Translations under genes and position numbers: made by a program
Source: Aquimarina pacifica
GTDB lineage: Bacteria > Bacteroidota > Bacteroidia > Flavobacteriales > Flavobacteriaceae
NCBI RefSeq assembly: GCF_000520955.1
Contig: NZ_JACC01000013.1
Span: 94,260-158,259, forward strand
Length of the DNA stretch: 64,000 nt
Direction of reading: 5' to 3'
Notes under the pieces: model-generated
The model's input: only the letters and a program-made list of their open reading frames with translations
Databases searched by the model: none
What the model was told of the DNA's origin: nothing
Shown: piece by piece, positions 1 through 8,884 of the stretch
How the letters are laid out: each line of letters starts with the position of its first letter
Position numbering within the stretch: position 1 is the stretch's first letter

Positions 1-536
1 GATGCTGTTTCACCCGTTCCTATAGCCCAAACGGGTTCATACGCAAGAATTACATTCTTCCAATTTACTTCATCGATATGAAAAAGCCCCTTCTTAAGCT
101 GATTTTCTACAACCGCAAAATGAGCATTCTCTTTACGATCTTGTAACTCTTCTCCGAAACAAAATATTACTGTCATATCATTTTGTAAGGCTGTATTTAC
201 TTTAGAAGCTAATAACTCATCAGTCTCTCCAAAATGAGCTCTTCTCTCACTATGACCTAGTATTACAGTTTCGACTCCAATACTTTTGAGCATTCCTGCT
301 GATATCTCACCTGTATACGCTCCACTTTTTGTCTGATGCATATTTTGTGCAGCCACCTGGATTTCTGATTGTTTTAATTCTTCTGTAGCCATATATAAAT
401 TTGTAAATGTTGGAGCTACAATTATTTCTACATTTGAAAAAGAAGATAGTTTATCTTTTAACCCCAAAAGCAATTCCTTTGTTTCTAATAGGTCTTTATT
501 CATTTTCCAATTACCGGCAACAATATTTTTTCTCAT
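1..536 (-). CDS. tpiA: Triosephosphate isomerase (partial, 3' end outside window)
   Basis: This enzyme interconverts dihydroxyacetone phosphate and glyceraldehyde 3-phosphate in glycolysis and gluconeogenesis, in the cytoplasm. About 178 codons are present, read leftwards from an ATG at 536. The N-terminus shows the AGNWKMN substrate-binding motif with catalytic Lys11, GHSERR at residues 94-99 holds catalytic His95, and YEPVWAIGTG near residue 167 carries the general-base Glu. The last 70 or so residues of the usual 250 lie beyond the left edge. The gene is 75 nt downstream of an ABC permease gene on the same strand. A run of 13 T (plus strand, 579-591) sits in that spacer. I see no defect in the visible part. 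Confidence 0.97.
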   Translation of the reverse strand, partial: MRKNIVAGNWKMNKDLLETKELLLGLKDKLSSFSNVEIIVAPTFTNLYMATEELKQSEIQVAAQNMHQTKSGAYTGEISAGMLKSIGVETVILGHSERRAHFGETDELLASKVNTALQNDMTVIFCFGEELQDRKENAHFAVVENQLKKGLFHIDEVNWKNVILAYEPVWAIGTGETA

Positions 537-611
537 TGATTTAATTTTATTAGGTCCTATATTTATATTCGCACAGCCTTTTTTTTTTTTTGGTCTTAAT
601 GCACCTTTTTT

Positions 612-1685
612 CTAAACTCTAATTCTAGGATCCAGCCATCCGTAAAGTACATCTACAACAATATTAATAAGTATAAACATTGTTGCGATAACTAGAACGG
701 CTCCCATAATTATAGGAAGGTCCTGAGTATTTAATGCATCCACAATTTCTTTACCCAATCCATTCCATCCAAAAATATATTCTACAAATACAGCTCCTGC
801 CAACATGGACGCAAACCATCCAGAAATCGCAGTTACTACTGGATTTAACGAATTTTTTAGTGCATGCCTTCTAATAATCTGAATCATAGAAAGTCCTTTT
901 GCTTTTGCGGTTCTAATATAATCCTGATTAATTACTTCTAGTAACGAATTACGCATTAATTGCGTAACCACTCCCAAAGGACGTATTCCTAAAACAATTG
1001 ATGGTAAGATTAGATTTTTCCATTGTATATAACTTCCTTCTCCAAAATCATCAACTTCATACAAGCTACCTGTCATATTAAGACCTGTATACTCTTGCAA
1101 AATATAACCAAACAACCATGCAAAAATAATAGCGCTAAAAAATGAAGGAACACTCATTCCCAAAGTACTTATAAGTTGGATTAACTTATCTGACCATTGA
1201 TCCTTGGTCAATGCACTTACAATACCTAATGCTACTCCTAGTAACATGGCAATGCAAATAGCAAAAATAGCTAGAATAGCTGTATTTGGTAATGTTTCTT
1301 TGATCACCGAACTTACCTTCTTTCCATTTTTTTGAAAGGACTCTCTTAGGTACGGGTACTTAAAAACAATTACTCTATTTTCGGTAGTAAAAAGTATCAC
1401 ACCCTTATATTTCTTCGGTGTATAATGCGAGAAATCATCAGGATGACTACTATGAATCGAGATAGGAGAAAGGTCGTTGATATAAAACAAATACTGTGTT
1501 GTACGCGATTGATCAAAACCATACTTCTTTCGTATTGTTTGCAATTGTTCTTCAGATTCATTTTGTCCAAGCATCATTTGTGCCGGGTCCCCAGGAAGAA
1601 TTGTAAATAATAAAAAAATCACCGTAGTTACACCTAACAGAGTAAGCAAAGCGTAACCTAATTTAGTGATAAGATAATACCCCAT
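612..1685 (-). CDS. ABC transporter permease, peptide/nickel (DppB/OppB) family
   Basis: This is an inner-membrane permease subunit of the type that moves oligopeptides, dipeptides or nickel with a partner permease, two ATPases and a binding protein. It has 357 residues. The first membrane segment (about residues 8-30) is followed by the family motif LPGDPAQMMLG. A periplasmic loop of about 100 residues precedes the BPD_transp_1 domain (about 130-357), which contains the coupling-loop-like segment TAKAKGLSMIQIIRRHALKNS and ends in LYGWLDPRIRV, as DppB proteins do. The long loop is common in Bacteroidota relatives. No ATPase, second permease or binding protein lies nearby, so the partners must be encoded elsewhere. 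The substrate cannot be read from the sequence. Confidence 0.9.
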   Translation of the reverse strand: MGYYLITKLGYALLTLLGVTTVIFLLFTILPGDPAQMMLGQNESEEQLQTIRKKYGFDQSRTTQYLFYINDLSPISIHSSHPDDFSHYTPKKYKGVILFTTENRVIVFKYPYLRESFQKNGKKVSSVIKETLPNTAILAIFAICIAMLLGVALGIVSALTKDQWSDKLIQLISTLGMSVPSFFSAIIFAWLFGYILQEYTGLNMTGSLYEVDDFGEGSYIQWKNLILPSIVLGIRPLGVVTQLMRNSLLEVINQDYIRTAKAKGLSMIQIIRRHALKNSLNPVVTAISGWFASMLAGAVFVEYIFGWNGLGKEIVDALNTQDLPIIMGAVLVIATMFILINIVVDVLYGWLDPRIRV

Positions 1686-1730
1686 TGTACCTAATTCTTT
1701 GTGTTTGCGTTTTGTTTAATAACAAAACGG

Positions 1731-2825
1731 CTATAAAGACAATTTTTCTGCATCATTCCAATGTAATTTCTGAACAATTGTGCCATACTTTACTTTTACA
1801 ATCCCTGGATTAGAGCGTAAAATTGTTTTAAGTGCTGTTTCATCTGTATTGTAAAAAGAAAAACTAAGATCGTATTGCGATTTCACATGAGAACTATCTT
1901 TTATACCCGACGCAGTTAATCCGATTACGGTATATCCTTGCGCCAATGCTTTCTCTGTTGCTTCTTTAACAGCTATAAAACCTTCTGATTCACTTTTAGA
2001 TAAATTATACGCAACAATAATTATTAATTTTTCCTTTTTAAGAAACTCATCTGTATAATCTTCTCCTTCTTTCTCAATTGCAAAATCATGAATTGGCGGT
2101 TCATATCCCTCTTTAAGAGTTTCGGTATCAACAGAAACAAAAGTTCCTTCTACATTTGGATAATCACCACTGGTAGTTACAATTTTTTCGACACCATCAA
2201 CATCAAATTTCCAATGATATGCAAACTCGGCTTTGGGAGCCCCTTCTGGGACTTTCATTCCCTCTGTAATATTAACTCCCTCTTTGTAAGCTCTAAAATC
2301 AAAAACGGGCAAGTGCATTAAGACATAATATGCAAAACCAAGACAAGCTGTAAAAACACCAAAAACAGCCCATTTATGCATGGATATGGGTTGGATTGGT
2401 ATTATAAATTTTCTTCCGACAAATAGGATCAATATGAGTATGAGAAGAATCACATCTTTTGAAAACGATTCCCAAGGTGTAAGCGGAAGTGCATCTCCAA
2501 AACAACCACAATCTGTAACTTTATTAAAATAAGCAGAATAAAAAGTTAAAAAAGTGAAGAATAGTATCATTAGCAACAAAGACCAAACCGTAAATTTGGG
2601 CAAGTATCCTAAAATCAAGGTAATACCCAATACTACTTCAAAAATCACCAAGAAAACGGCTATCAATAAGGCAAATGGAATTAGAAATTCTAAATTAAGT
2701 ACTCCTTCTCCGAAATACTCCTGAAGCTTATAAGAAAATCCTAGAGGATCGTTCAATTTTATAAATCCAGAAAACAAGAAAAGTGCTGCTACCACGATTC
2801 TTGAAAAAGTAACTAATATTTTCAT
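1731..2825 (-). CDS. BT_3928-family DoxX/MauE-like membrane protein
   Basis: This 364-residue protein has an N-terminal DoxX/MauE-type four-helix membrane domain (about residues 5-165), which includes the family's CGCFGDALPLTPWESF motif near residue 105. A further helix and a soluble C-terminal half follow, of the kind found in the Bacteroidota BT_3928 family. MauE/DoxX relatives are linked to disulfide or quinone redox chemistry at the membrane. The Cys pair of the CGCFG motif fits such a role, but the reaction is not established. The C-terminal region (about 190-364) resembles a degenerate thioredoxin-like domain without a CxxC, which is my reading only. The gene lies 45 nt upstream of the ABC permease gene and close to tpiA, a neighbourhood often seen in the phylum. 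Confidence 0.85.
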   Translation of the reverse strand: MKILVTFSRIVVAALFLFSGFIKLNDPLGFSYKLQEYFGEGVLNLEFLIPFALLIAVFLVIFEVVLGITLILGYLPKFTVWSLLLMILFFTFLTFYSAYFNKVTDCGCFGDALPLTPWESFSKDVILLILILILFVGRKFIIPIQPISMHKWAVFGVFTACLGFAYYVLMHLPVFDFRAYKEGVNITEGMKVPEGAPKAEFAYHWKFDVDGVEKIVTTSGDYPNVEGTFVSVDTETLKEGYEPPIHDFAIEKEGEDYTDEFLKKEKLIIIVAYNLSKSESEGFIAVKEATEKALAQGYTVIGLTASGIKDSSHVKSQYDLSFSFYNTDETALKTILRSNPGIVKVKYGTIVQKLHWNDAEKLSL

Positions 2826-2988
2826 TTGCTTTTTTATTTTTTAAAATCCCCCAAGACAGTAATCACTTATATGTATCTATACCTTCAAAAACTACCTTAT
2901 GCTATTTTTTCAGACATGGTTTATGAAGCGTATTATCATGGACAATATAAATAGGATACCATCTTATTCTTTAAAATTTAACAGTATT

Positions 2989-3555
2989 TTATGGGTTTGA
3001 TTCTTCTGCTTGCTCCAAATGAATCATTGCAAACACCGCATAATTAATCATATCCTGATAATTAGCATCAATCCCTTCACTTACTAGTGTTTTTCCTTTA
3101 TTATCTTCAATTTGCTTGACGCGCAATAATTTCTGAAGAATAAGATCTGTAAGCGAACTTACTCTCATGTCACGCCATGCCTCTCCATAATCATGATTCT
3201 TATTCATCATTAATTCTTTGGTAATCCCTATATGTTTATCATATAAATCTGCTGCTTCTTGAAGAGACAGATCGGGTTGCTCTGCTACACCTTTCTCGAG
3301 TTGTATTAGGGCCATTATGCTGTAATTAATAATCCCTATAAACTCAGAAACCTCTCCCTCATCTACTTTGCGCTCTTCATTCTCCTGTAAACCACGTATG
3401 CGCTGCGCCTTGATAAAAATTTGATCTGTTAGTGACGGTAGTCGTAATATACGCCAAGCACTACCATAATCTTTCATCTTTTTAACAAATAGATCCCTGC
3501 ATATTGTAATTATCGAATCGTATTGTGTAGTCGTATCTTGCATAAAACTGTTCAA
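2989..3555 (-). CDS. DUF1599 protein (two nucleotide-modification-associated domains)
   Basis: The 188 residues are two tandem copies of one domain, at about 10-95 and 105-183. Each has the pattern YDxxIxI..LxxKxxDYGxAWRxxRxxSLTDxIxxKxxRxxxxE, followed by an INYxxxAxIxLE helix. This matches DUF1599 (also called nucleotide modification associated domain 1), a helical family suspected of acting on nucleotides. The function is unproven. The gene is divergent from folP across an 82-nt spacer, a linkage common in Bacteroidota. The two copies are clearly related but diverged, so the duplication is old. I see no frameshift or truncation. Confidence 0.85.
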   Translation of the reverse strand: MNSFMQDTTTQYDSIITICRDLFVKKMKDYGSAWRILRLPSLTDQIFIKAQRIRGLQENEERKVDEGEVSEFIGIINYSIMALIQLEKGVAEQPDLSLQEAADLYDKHIGITKELMMNKNHDYGEAWRDMRVSSLTDLILQKLLRVKQIEDNKGKTLVSEGIDANYQDMINYAVFAMIHLEQAEESNP

Positions 3556-3637
3556 TTTTGCGTAAATTTCGCTTTAATATGGGAATTAAAAAAATGATAC
3601 CTCAAGTTTAGAAATAAAAATACACGAAATCTCAAAA

Positions 3638-4462
3638 ATGACAATCAATTGCAAAGGTTCTCTTATTGATCTATCTACCCCAAAAGTAATGGGTATTCTT
3701 AATCTGACTCCAGACTCATTCTATGATGGAGGAACCTATAAAAATGAAACTGAAATCCTTAAAAAGACTGAAAAAATGCTCTTAGAAGGAGCAACTTTTA
3801 TTGATATAGGTGCATACTCATCACGGCCCGGCGCAGACCATATCACATCTCAGGAGGAAAAAAAAAGAATACTCCCAATCGTTACACTGGTATGTAATGA
3901 GTTTCCCGAAATCCTAATTTCTATTGATACCTTTAGAAGCGAGATTGCCCAAGTTTGTATTGAAGCTGGCGCTTCATTGATAAACGATATATCTGCAGGT
4001 AGCCTAGACAATACTATGATCACAATGATGGGAAAACTCAAAGTACCTTATATCATGATGCATATGAGAGGAACACCAAAAACTATGAAATCTCTTGATC
4101 AATATGACAATATTACGCATGAGTTAAATATCTATTTTGCTGAAAAAATTGCCGAAGCAAGAAAAGCTGGAATCAATGATATTATTATAGACCCCGGATT
4201 TGGTTTCGCAAAAAACACACTGCAAAATTTTGAATTACTCAAAAAACTATCCTTATTAAAATTTCACAACCTACCTGTTTTGGCAGGAGTTTCAAGAAAA
4301 TCTATGATCTATAAAACATTAGATACTTCGCCATCAAAAGCACTAAATGGCACTACATGTCTAAATACAATTGCTTTATTAAACGGAGCTTCAATTCTAA
4401 GGGTTCATGATGTTAAGGAAGCTGTAGAATGTGTTACGCTGGTTGCCGCAGCTTGTAACTAA
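3638..4462 (+). CDS. folP: Dihydropteroate synthase
   Basis: This enzyme condenses 6-hydroxymethyl-7,8-dihydropterin pyrophosphate with p-aminobenzoate in folate synthesis, in the cytoplasm, and is the target of sulfonamides. At 274 residues it has normal length. The two family signatures are clear: VMGILNLTPDSFYDGG near residues 18-33 and a GATFIDIGAYSSRPGA segment near 51-66. Further landmarks are SIDTFRSE, a LINDISAG segment, the DPGFGFAK pterin-binding loop near 188 and GVSRKSMI near 222. The gene starts 82 nt from the divergent DUF1599 gene and is followed 154 nt later by cdaA. The folP-cdaA pairing is common in Bacteroidota. I see no insertion of the kind that gives sulfonamide resistance. 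Confidence 0.97.
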   Translation: MTINCKGSLIDLSTPKVMGILNLTPDSFYDGGTYKNETEILKKTEKMLLEGATFIDIGAYSSRPGADHITSQEEKKRILPIVTLVCNEFPEILISIDTFRSEIAQVCIEAGASLINDISAGSLDNTMITMMGKLKVPYIMMHMRGTPKTMKSLDQYDNITHELNIYFAEKIAEARKAGINDIIIDPGFGFAKNTLQNFELLKKLSLLKFHNLPVLAGVSRKSMIYKTLDTSPSKALNGTTCLNTIALLNGASILRVHDVKEAVECVTLVAAACN

Positions 4463-4616
4463 CAACTAATTATGTGGTATAGTGACTTATGCACAATACT
4501 ATATCGGGGCTAAATAAACAACATTATACAGTAATTTTATACAAGAAACGGTATTATGTAGCTTTTCAAATCTTAGTTTGGCTAATTTTTCTATTTTTAC
4601 ATAAACACAAAAACAT

Positions 4617-5393
4617 TTGGATTTAATTAACCTTAGAATATTAGATATTCTTGATATCGTTCTTGTCGCTTTTCTTCTATACTATATATATAAGTTAGTA
4701 AAAGGGACAGCAGCAATTAATATTTTTATCGGAATTGTTATTATTTACCTAGTCTGGAAACTTACTCAATTTCTTGCTATGGAAATGTTAAGTAGTGTTT
4801 TGGGAGAATTTATTGGCGTTGGGATGTTTGCACTTATTGTTGTTTTTCAACAAGAAATACGAAAATTCCTTTTAATGTTAGGTTCTACTAATTTTGGGAG
4901 ACGACGTAAGTTTCTGAAGCAATTAAAATTTATAAGAGACACACCAGAGGATAGTACTACGAATGTAAAAGCTATTATAGATGCATGTATGAATATGTCA
5001 AAAACCTATACTGGGGCACTTATTGTTATTAAAAGAAATACGTCTCTGGATTTTGTAAAAACTACCGGAGATAGTATGGATATTGTCCTGAACACCCCCA
5101 TATTAGAAAGTGTTTTTTATAAAAATAGCCCTTTACATGATGGTGCTATGATTATAGAAGATAACCATATTGTTGCCACAAGAGCTATTCTCCCTGTGTC
5201 TAATGAGAATACAATGCCCCTGCGCTTTGGGTTAAGACATCGTGCTGCAGTAGGGATTACAGAAAAAACAGACTCCCTGGCATTGGTAGTAAGTGAGGAA
5301 ACTGGCAGGATTTCTTATATCAAAAATGGAGAGTTTGTTATTTTTAAAACAGAAGAAGAACTTATTGAGAAAATAAAAAGAGATTTAGTTTAA
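4617..5393 (+). CDS. cdaA: Diadenylate cyclase (c-di-AMP synthase), CdaA type
   Basis: This membrane-bound enzyme makes cyclic di-AMP from two ATP. The second messenger controls osmolyte and potassium balance and wall homeostasis. The protein has 258 residues with three N-terminal membrane helices (about 10-80) and a DisA_N catalytic domain (about 100-230). That domain carries the two signature motifs DGAMII near residue 175 and LRFGLRHRAA near 201. The start is TTG at 4617, chosen because the resulting MDLINLRILDILDIVLVAFLL end aligns with the family and no in-frame ATG precedes the first helix. Its stop overlaps the start of the next gene (TAATG), which suggests coupled translation. No cdaR or glmM lies next to it, unlike in Firmicutes. 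Confidence 0.95.
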   Translation: MDLINLRILDILDIVLVAFLLYYIYKLVKGTAAINIFIGIVIIYLVWKLTQFLAMEMLSSVLGEFIGVGMFALIVVFQQEIRKFLLMLGSTNFGRRRKFLKQLKFIRDTPEDSTTNVKAIIDACMNMSKTYTGALIVIKRNTSLDFVKTTGDSMDIVLNTPILESVFYKNSPLHDGAMIIEDNHIVATRAILPVSNENTMPLRFGLRHRAAVGITEKTDSLALVVSEETGRISYIKNGEFVIFKTEEELIEKIKRDLV

Positions 5394-6175
5394 TGAATAA
5401 ACCGATTGTTGTTACTAGTTGTAAAAATTGCAAACAAAACATAGAAAATTATATTTTTTGTCCAAAATGCGGTGCAAAAAAAATTACAAACCGAATTACC
5501 TTTTCATATCTTATATTAGAATTTACCAATCGGTTTTTGAATCTTGACAACTCGTTTTTAAAAACATTTTTACACCTATTCACTAAACCCGAAGAGGTCA
5601 TAAAAGGATATATCAATGGGTTAAGAAAACGATACATTAATGCTTTCGGATATTTTGCTATATCCGTTACGATAACTGGATTTTACTCCTTCATTATGAA
5701 AGGTAGAATGCTAGAGTTAATAGCTTTGAATTCTACATCAGAAGAACAATTATCATTCTCACAAGCCAGTACAGATTTTAGCTATCAATACCAATCCTTA
5801 ATAAGCATTCTTATTATCCCATTGTTAGCACTAATATCGCGACTTGTTTTCATCAATTTCAAAAAGTACAATCTAACAGAACATTTTGTAATTTATCTTT
5901 ATGCGTATTCGCATATTGTAATGTCCACTTCTTTTTTATTGATGCCTTTAGCATTTATTACAGATAATATTTATATTTCTATTTTAGTATCATTTCCTAT
6001 ATACATACTATATATTTCCTACGTTCTAAAGCGAATTTATGACATCAGTGTAAAGAGAATTGTTCTTAAAGCCTTGCTGTGCCTACTAATAGTTTTCTTT
6101 GTATTTATTTTAATAGTTTGTGGTATTGTAGTCTTAATTAAAACAGGTATTATTTCTGTACCTGCCGTATCCTAA
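5393..6175 (+). CDS. DUF3667-type membrane protein with N-terminal zinc ribbon
   Basis: This 260-residue protein has an N-terminal four-cysteine zinc ribbon (CKNC near residues 10-13 and CPKCG near 24-28). A conserved amphipathic stretch follows (LNLDNSFLKTFLHLF then TKPEEVIKGYINGLRKRY) and then about five membrane segments between residues 80 and 255. The layout matches DUF3667 proteins of Bacteroidota, which have no known function. Its ATG overlaps the stop codon of cdaA by one base, so the two are very probably co-translated and may act together. That link is an inference. A hairpin follows the gene, but its T-run serves the convergent ABC transporter gene. Confidence 0.8.
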   Translation: MNKPIVVTSCKNCKQNIENYIFCPKCGAKKITNRITFSYLILEFTNRFLNLDNSFLKTFLHLFTKPEEVIKGYINGLRKRYINAFGYFAISVTITGFYSFIMKGRMLELIALNSTSEEQLSFSQASTDFSYQYQSLISILIIPLLALISRLVFINFKKYNLTEHFVIYLYAYSHIVMSTSFLLMPLAFITDNIYISILVSFPIYILYISYVLKRIYDISVKRIVLKALLCLLIVFFVFILIVCGIVVLIKTGIISVPAVS

Positions 6176-6199
6176 AAAATCGAATTATATTTATTCGAT
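6174..6199 (-). terminator. Rho-independent terminator of the ABC exporter gene
   Basis: The arms ATCGAAT (6179-6185) and ATTCGAT (6193-6199) form a 7-bp stem with a 7-nt loop. Read on the minus strand, the stem is followed by a T6 run (6174-6179). The 3'-proximal arm overlaps the last codons and stop of the exporter gene. Confidence 0.65.
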
Positions 6200-7954
6200 A
6201 ACCGTAGCAAATTGCACCTCGTATAAATTTCTATAGTACCCCGATTCAATCTCGAGAAGTTCGTTATGAGTACCTTGCTCTACAATCTCACCTTGATTCA
6301 TAACAATAATTTTATCGGCATTCTTGATAGTTGCTAATCGATGTGCAATCACAATAGATGTCCTACCCTCGGTTATTTTATCAGTAGCATCCTGAATTAA
6401 TTGTTCACTATACGAATCAATAGATGAAGTAGCTTCATCTAATACCAGAATACTTGGTTCGGTGACATAGGCTCGCAAAAAAGATATTAACTGGCGCTGG
6501 CCAGATGAGAGCATTGCCCCTCTTTCTTTTACATTGTACTGATACCCATTAGGCAATGTCATTATAAAATCATGAATTCCTATTTCCTTAGCTGCAAGCT
6601 GTACTTGCTCCTCGGTTATAGAAGCGTTATTAAGAGTAATATTATTTAATATTGTATCTGCAAATAGAAATACATCTTGTAACACAACTGCTATATTTCT
6701 TCGCAAACTTGTCAATTCAATGTCTTGAATATTGGTGTTATCAATAGAAATAACTCCACTATCAATTTCATAAAATCTATTAAGAAGATTAATGATTGTT
6801 GATTTTCCGGCTCCTGTAGCCCCAACAATAGCAACAGTCTGACCTGCATTAACATTGAACGAAATTCCTTTTAAAACCTCCTCAGACGCTACGTAACTAA
6901 ATCGAACATCTTCAAAGGTGATCCTACCTTTTACATTCTCTAGAAGTAGCTTTCCATCATTTTCAATTTTAGACTCTGTATCCAGAATGGCAAAAACACG
7001 ATTTGCAGCTACCATCCCCATTTGCAGTGAATTAAATTTATCTGCAATCTGTCGCAATGGTCTAAAAAGCATTTGCACCAACTCTACAAAAGCAATAACC
7101 ACACCTAATGTTATGACATCTCCCTGAGCTGCTTTGAGCCCACCGAACCATACAATTAAACCAATAGTTACAGAACTAGACATTTCTGCAATGGGGAAAA
7201 AAATAGAATTGTACCAAACTGTTTTTATCCAACCTTTCTTATGTTTTTCATTGATAGCTCTAAAATTATCATACTCTATTTTCTCTCTTGTAAAAAGCTG
7301 CACAATTTTCATTCCCGTAATTCGCTCTTGAACAAAAGAATTCAGATTAGAAACCTGAGTTCTTACTTCTTCAAACGCAGTTTTCATCTTTTGCTGAAAA
7401 ATTCGCGTAGCATAGACAATCAATGGCAATACCAGTAAAACCAATAAAGTAAGTTGCCAACTCTGGTATAGCATGTATCCTAAAATCACAGACATTTTGA
7501 GTAAATCACTGATTATCATGAATAATCCCTGACTAAAAATACTTGCTATAGTCTCTATATCACTCACCGCTCGCGTAACTAAACGCCCTACCGCGGATTT
7601 GTCATAATACTGTTTTTTAAATCCAAGCATATGCTCAAAGAGCTGAACCCGTATATCTCGAATAACCTCCTGCCCTAACCAATTGGCAAAATAAATAAAC
7701 AAAAATTGAGAAATCACTTCTAGTAACAATACAACAAGCATCGCACTAACGAAGAAAACCAAAAGCTCATTATCTCTAGGAATAATAGTTTTATCTATAG
7801 TTTGCTGTAATAGAAAAGGCCTAAGCACAGCAAATATTGACAATAGTATAGCTGCAAAAGCTACAAAATAAAAAGTCATCCGATAAGGATTGGTATGCGT
7901 AATTAATCGTCTAAACAACTTAAAGTCAAAAGCCTTACCATTTTTATCTGCCAT
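6191..7954 (-). CDS. ABC transporter, fused permease-ATPase (MsbA/multidrug exporter type)
   Basis: This is a half-transporter that would act as a homodimer or heterodimer in the inner membrane to export lipids, drugs or peptides. The 587 residues divide into a six-helix transmembrane domain (about 20-320) and a nucleotide-binding domain (about 345-580). The latter has Walker A GATGAGKST near 375, a Q-loop in VVLQDVFLF, a slightly altered signature LSSGQRQ near 481 (usual LSGGQ), Walker B ILVLDEATSS and the H-loop IVIAHRLATIKNAD. Its ATG directly follows the TAG stop of truA without a gap, so the two are likely one transcription unit. The substrate is unknown. The LSSGQ form occurs in related Bacteroidota exporters and is not taken as a defect. 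Confidence 0.93.
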   Translation of the reverse strand: MADKNGKAFDFKLFRRLITHTNPYRMTFYFVAFAAILLSIFAVLRPFLLQQTIDKTIIPRDNELLVFFVSAMLVVLLLEVISQFLFIYFANWLGQEVIRDIRVQLFEHMLGFKKQYYDKSAVGRLVTRAVSDIETIASIFSQGLFMIISDLLKMSVILGYMLYQSWQLTLLVLLVLPLIVYATRIFQQKMKTAFEEVRTQVSNLNSFVQERITGMKIVQLFTREKIEYDNFRAINEKHKKGWIKTVWYNSIFFPIAEMSSSVTIGLIVWFGGLKAAQGDVITLGVVIAFVELVQMLFRPLRQIADKFNSLQMGMVAANRVFAILDTESKIENDGKLLLENVKGRITFEDVRFSYVASEEVLKGISFNVNAGQTVAIVGATGAGKSTIINLLNRFYEIDSGVISIDNTNIQDIELTSLRRNIAVVLQDVFLFADTILNNITLNNASITEEQVQLAAKEIGIHDFIMTLPNGYQYNVKERGAMLSSGQRQLISFLRAYVTEPSILVLDEATSSIDSYSEQLIQDATDKITEGRTSIVIAHRLATIKNADKIIVMNQGEIVEQGTHNELLEIESGYYRNLYEVQFATVIE

Positions 7955-8701
7955 CTATTTACGGTATATATTAGTAGGATATTGAACAGAGGTTAAGTAT
8001 AATCCATGCGCAGGGACAGAATATCCAGCCTGTCCTCGATCTTCACTTTTAATAATACGAATCAAATCTTCTTTTGTTATTTTACGTTCTCCTATCTCAA
8101 TAAGAGTCCCAACAATTGCTCTTACCATATTTCTCAAAAACCTATTTGCCGAAATTTTAAATACTAAATGGTTGTCATTAACGACCCACAATGCCTCTGT
8201 AATAGTACAATTATACGTTTTTACATCGGTTTTCGACTTACTAAAACATTTAAAATTAGTATAGTTTAACAGTAATTTAGCAGCTTCATTCATGAGCCCG
8301 ACGTCCAATACTTTTTTTACATAATAGCAAGAATCAAGGCTAAAAGGGTCTTTTATCATCGTAACATAATACTCATATGACCTACTTACTGCATCAAAAC
8401 GAGCATGAGCATCGTCTTGCACTTCAACAACCCTATTTACAGCAATCTCTCTTGGCAATATGGCATTTAATTTATATTTAAAACGTTCCTCTTCTAATTT
8501 ATTTTTAGTATCAAAATGAGCCATTATTTGTTTTGCATGTACACCTGCATCTGTTCTTCCGGCCCCTACAATACTAATTCCCTCTCTTAACAATGTAGAC
8601 AAGGCCTGTTCTAAAACTTCCTGAACAGAAATTGCATTCGGCTGACGTTGCCAACCATGATATGGTGTTCCATTGTAAGAAAGCTCTAAAAAATACCTCA
8701 T
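7955..8701 (-). CDS. truA: tRNA pseudouridine(38-40) synthase
   Basis: This enzyme isomerises uridines 38, 39 and 40 of the tRNA anticodon stem to pseudouridine. The 248 residues carry the TruA motif GAGRTDAGVHA near 46-56, with the catalytic Asp in RTD. NRFLRNMVRAIVGTLIEIG near residues 184-202 is the conserved C-terminal motif. The N-terminus (MRYFLELSYNGTPYHGWQRQ) is a typical start. The gene is first in a two-gene unit with the ABC exporter, whose ATG abuts its stop codon. A -7-like element TATATTTG (minus strand, 8801-8808) lies about 100 nt upstream of the start. Confidence 0.97.
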   Translation of the reverse strand: MRYFLELSYNGTPYHGWQRQPNAISVQEVLEQALSTLLREGISIVGAGRTDAGVHAKQIMAHFDTKNKLEEERFKYKLNAILPREIAVNRVVEVQDDAHARFDAVSRSYEYYVTMIKDPFSLDSCYYVKKVLDVGLMNEAAKLLLNYTNFKCFSKSKTDVKTYNCTITEALWVVNDNHLVFKISANRFLRNMVRAIVGTLIEIGERKITKEDLIRIIKSEDRGQAGYSVPAHGLYLTSVQYPTNIYRK

Positions 8702-8800
8702 TTTCTATTGATCATCCGATTAAAAAAAAGCCATTCCTTTCAACTATTTTTTAGCACACAAATTGAAAGTAATATCTTATTTTTGTTTCAAAATTAAGCA

Positions 8801-8808
8801 CAAATATA
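8801..8808 (-). promoter_or_regulatory. Possible -7 element (TATATTTG) for truA
   Basis: On the minus strand this 8-mer fits the Bacteroidota -7 consensus TAnnTTTG. No convincing TTG-type -33 element is found at the usual 19 nt upstream, so this is a weak prediction. Confidence 0.35.
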
Positions 8809-8884
8809 CGCTTTAAAACAGAATTTAAGTGATCGCTTATACGCCATTTCTTTCTCATTTTACAATTCATTTATTTATCTAATT

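Noticed and set aside
579..591. Run of 13 T near the tpiA start
   Set aside because: It has no hairpin before it on either strand, so I do not call it a terminator. It is more likely a homopolymer in the spacer.
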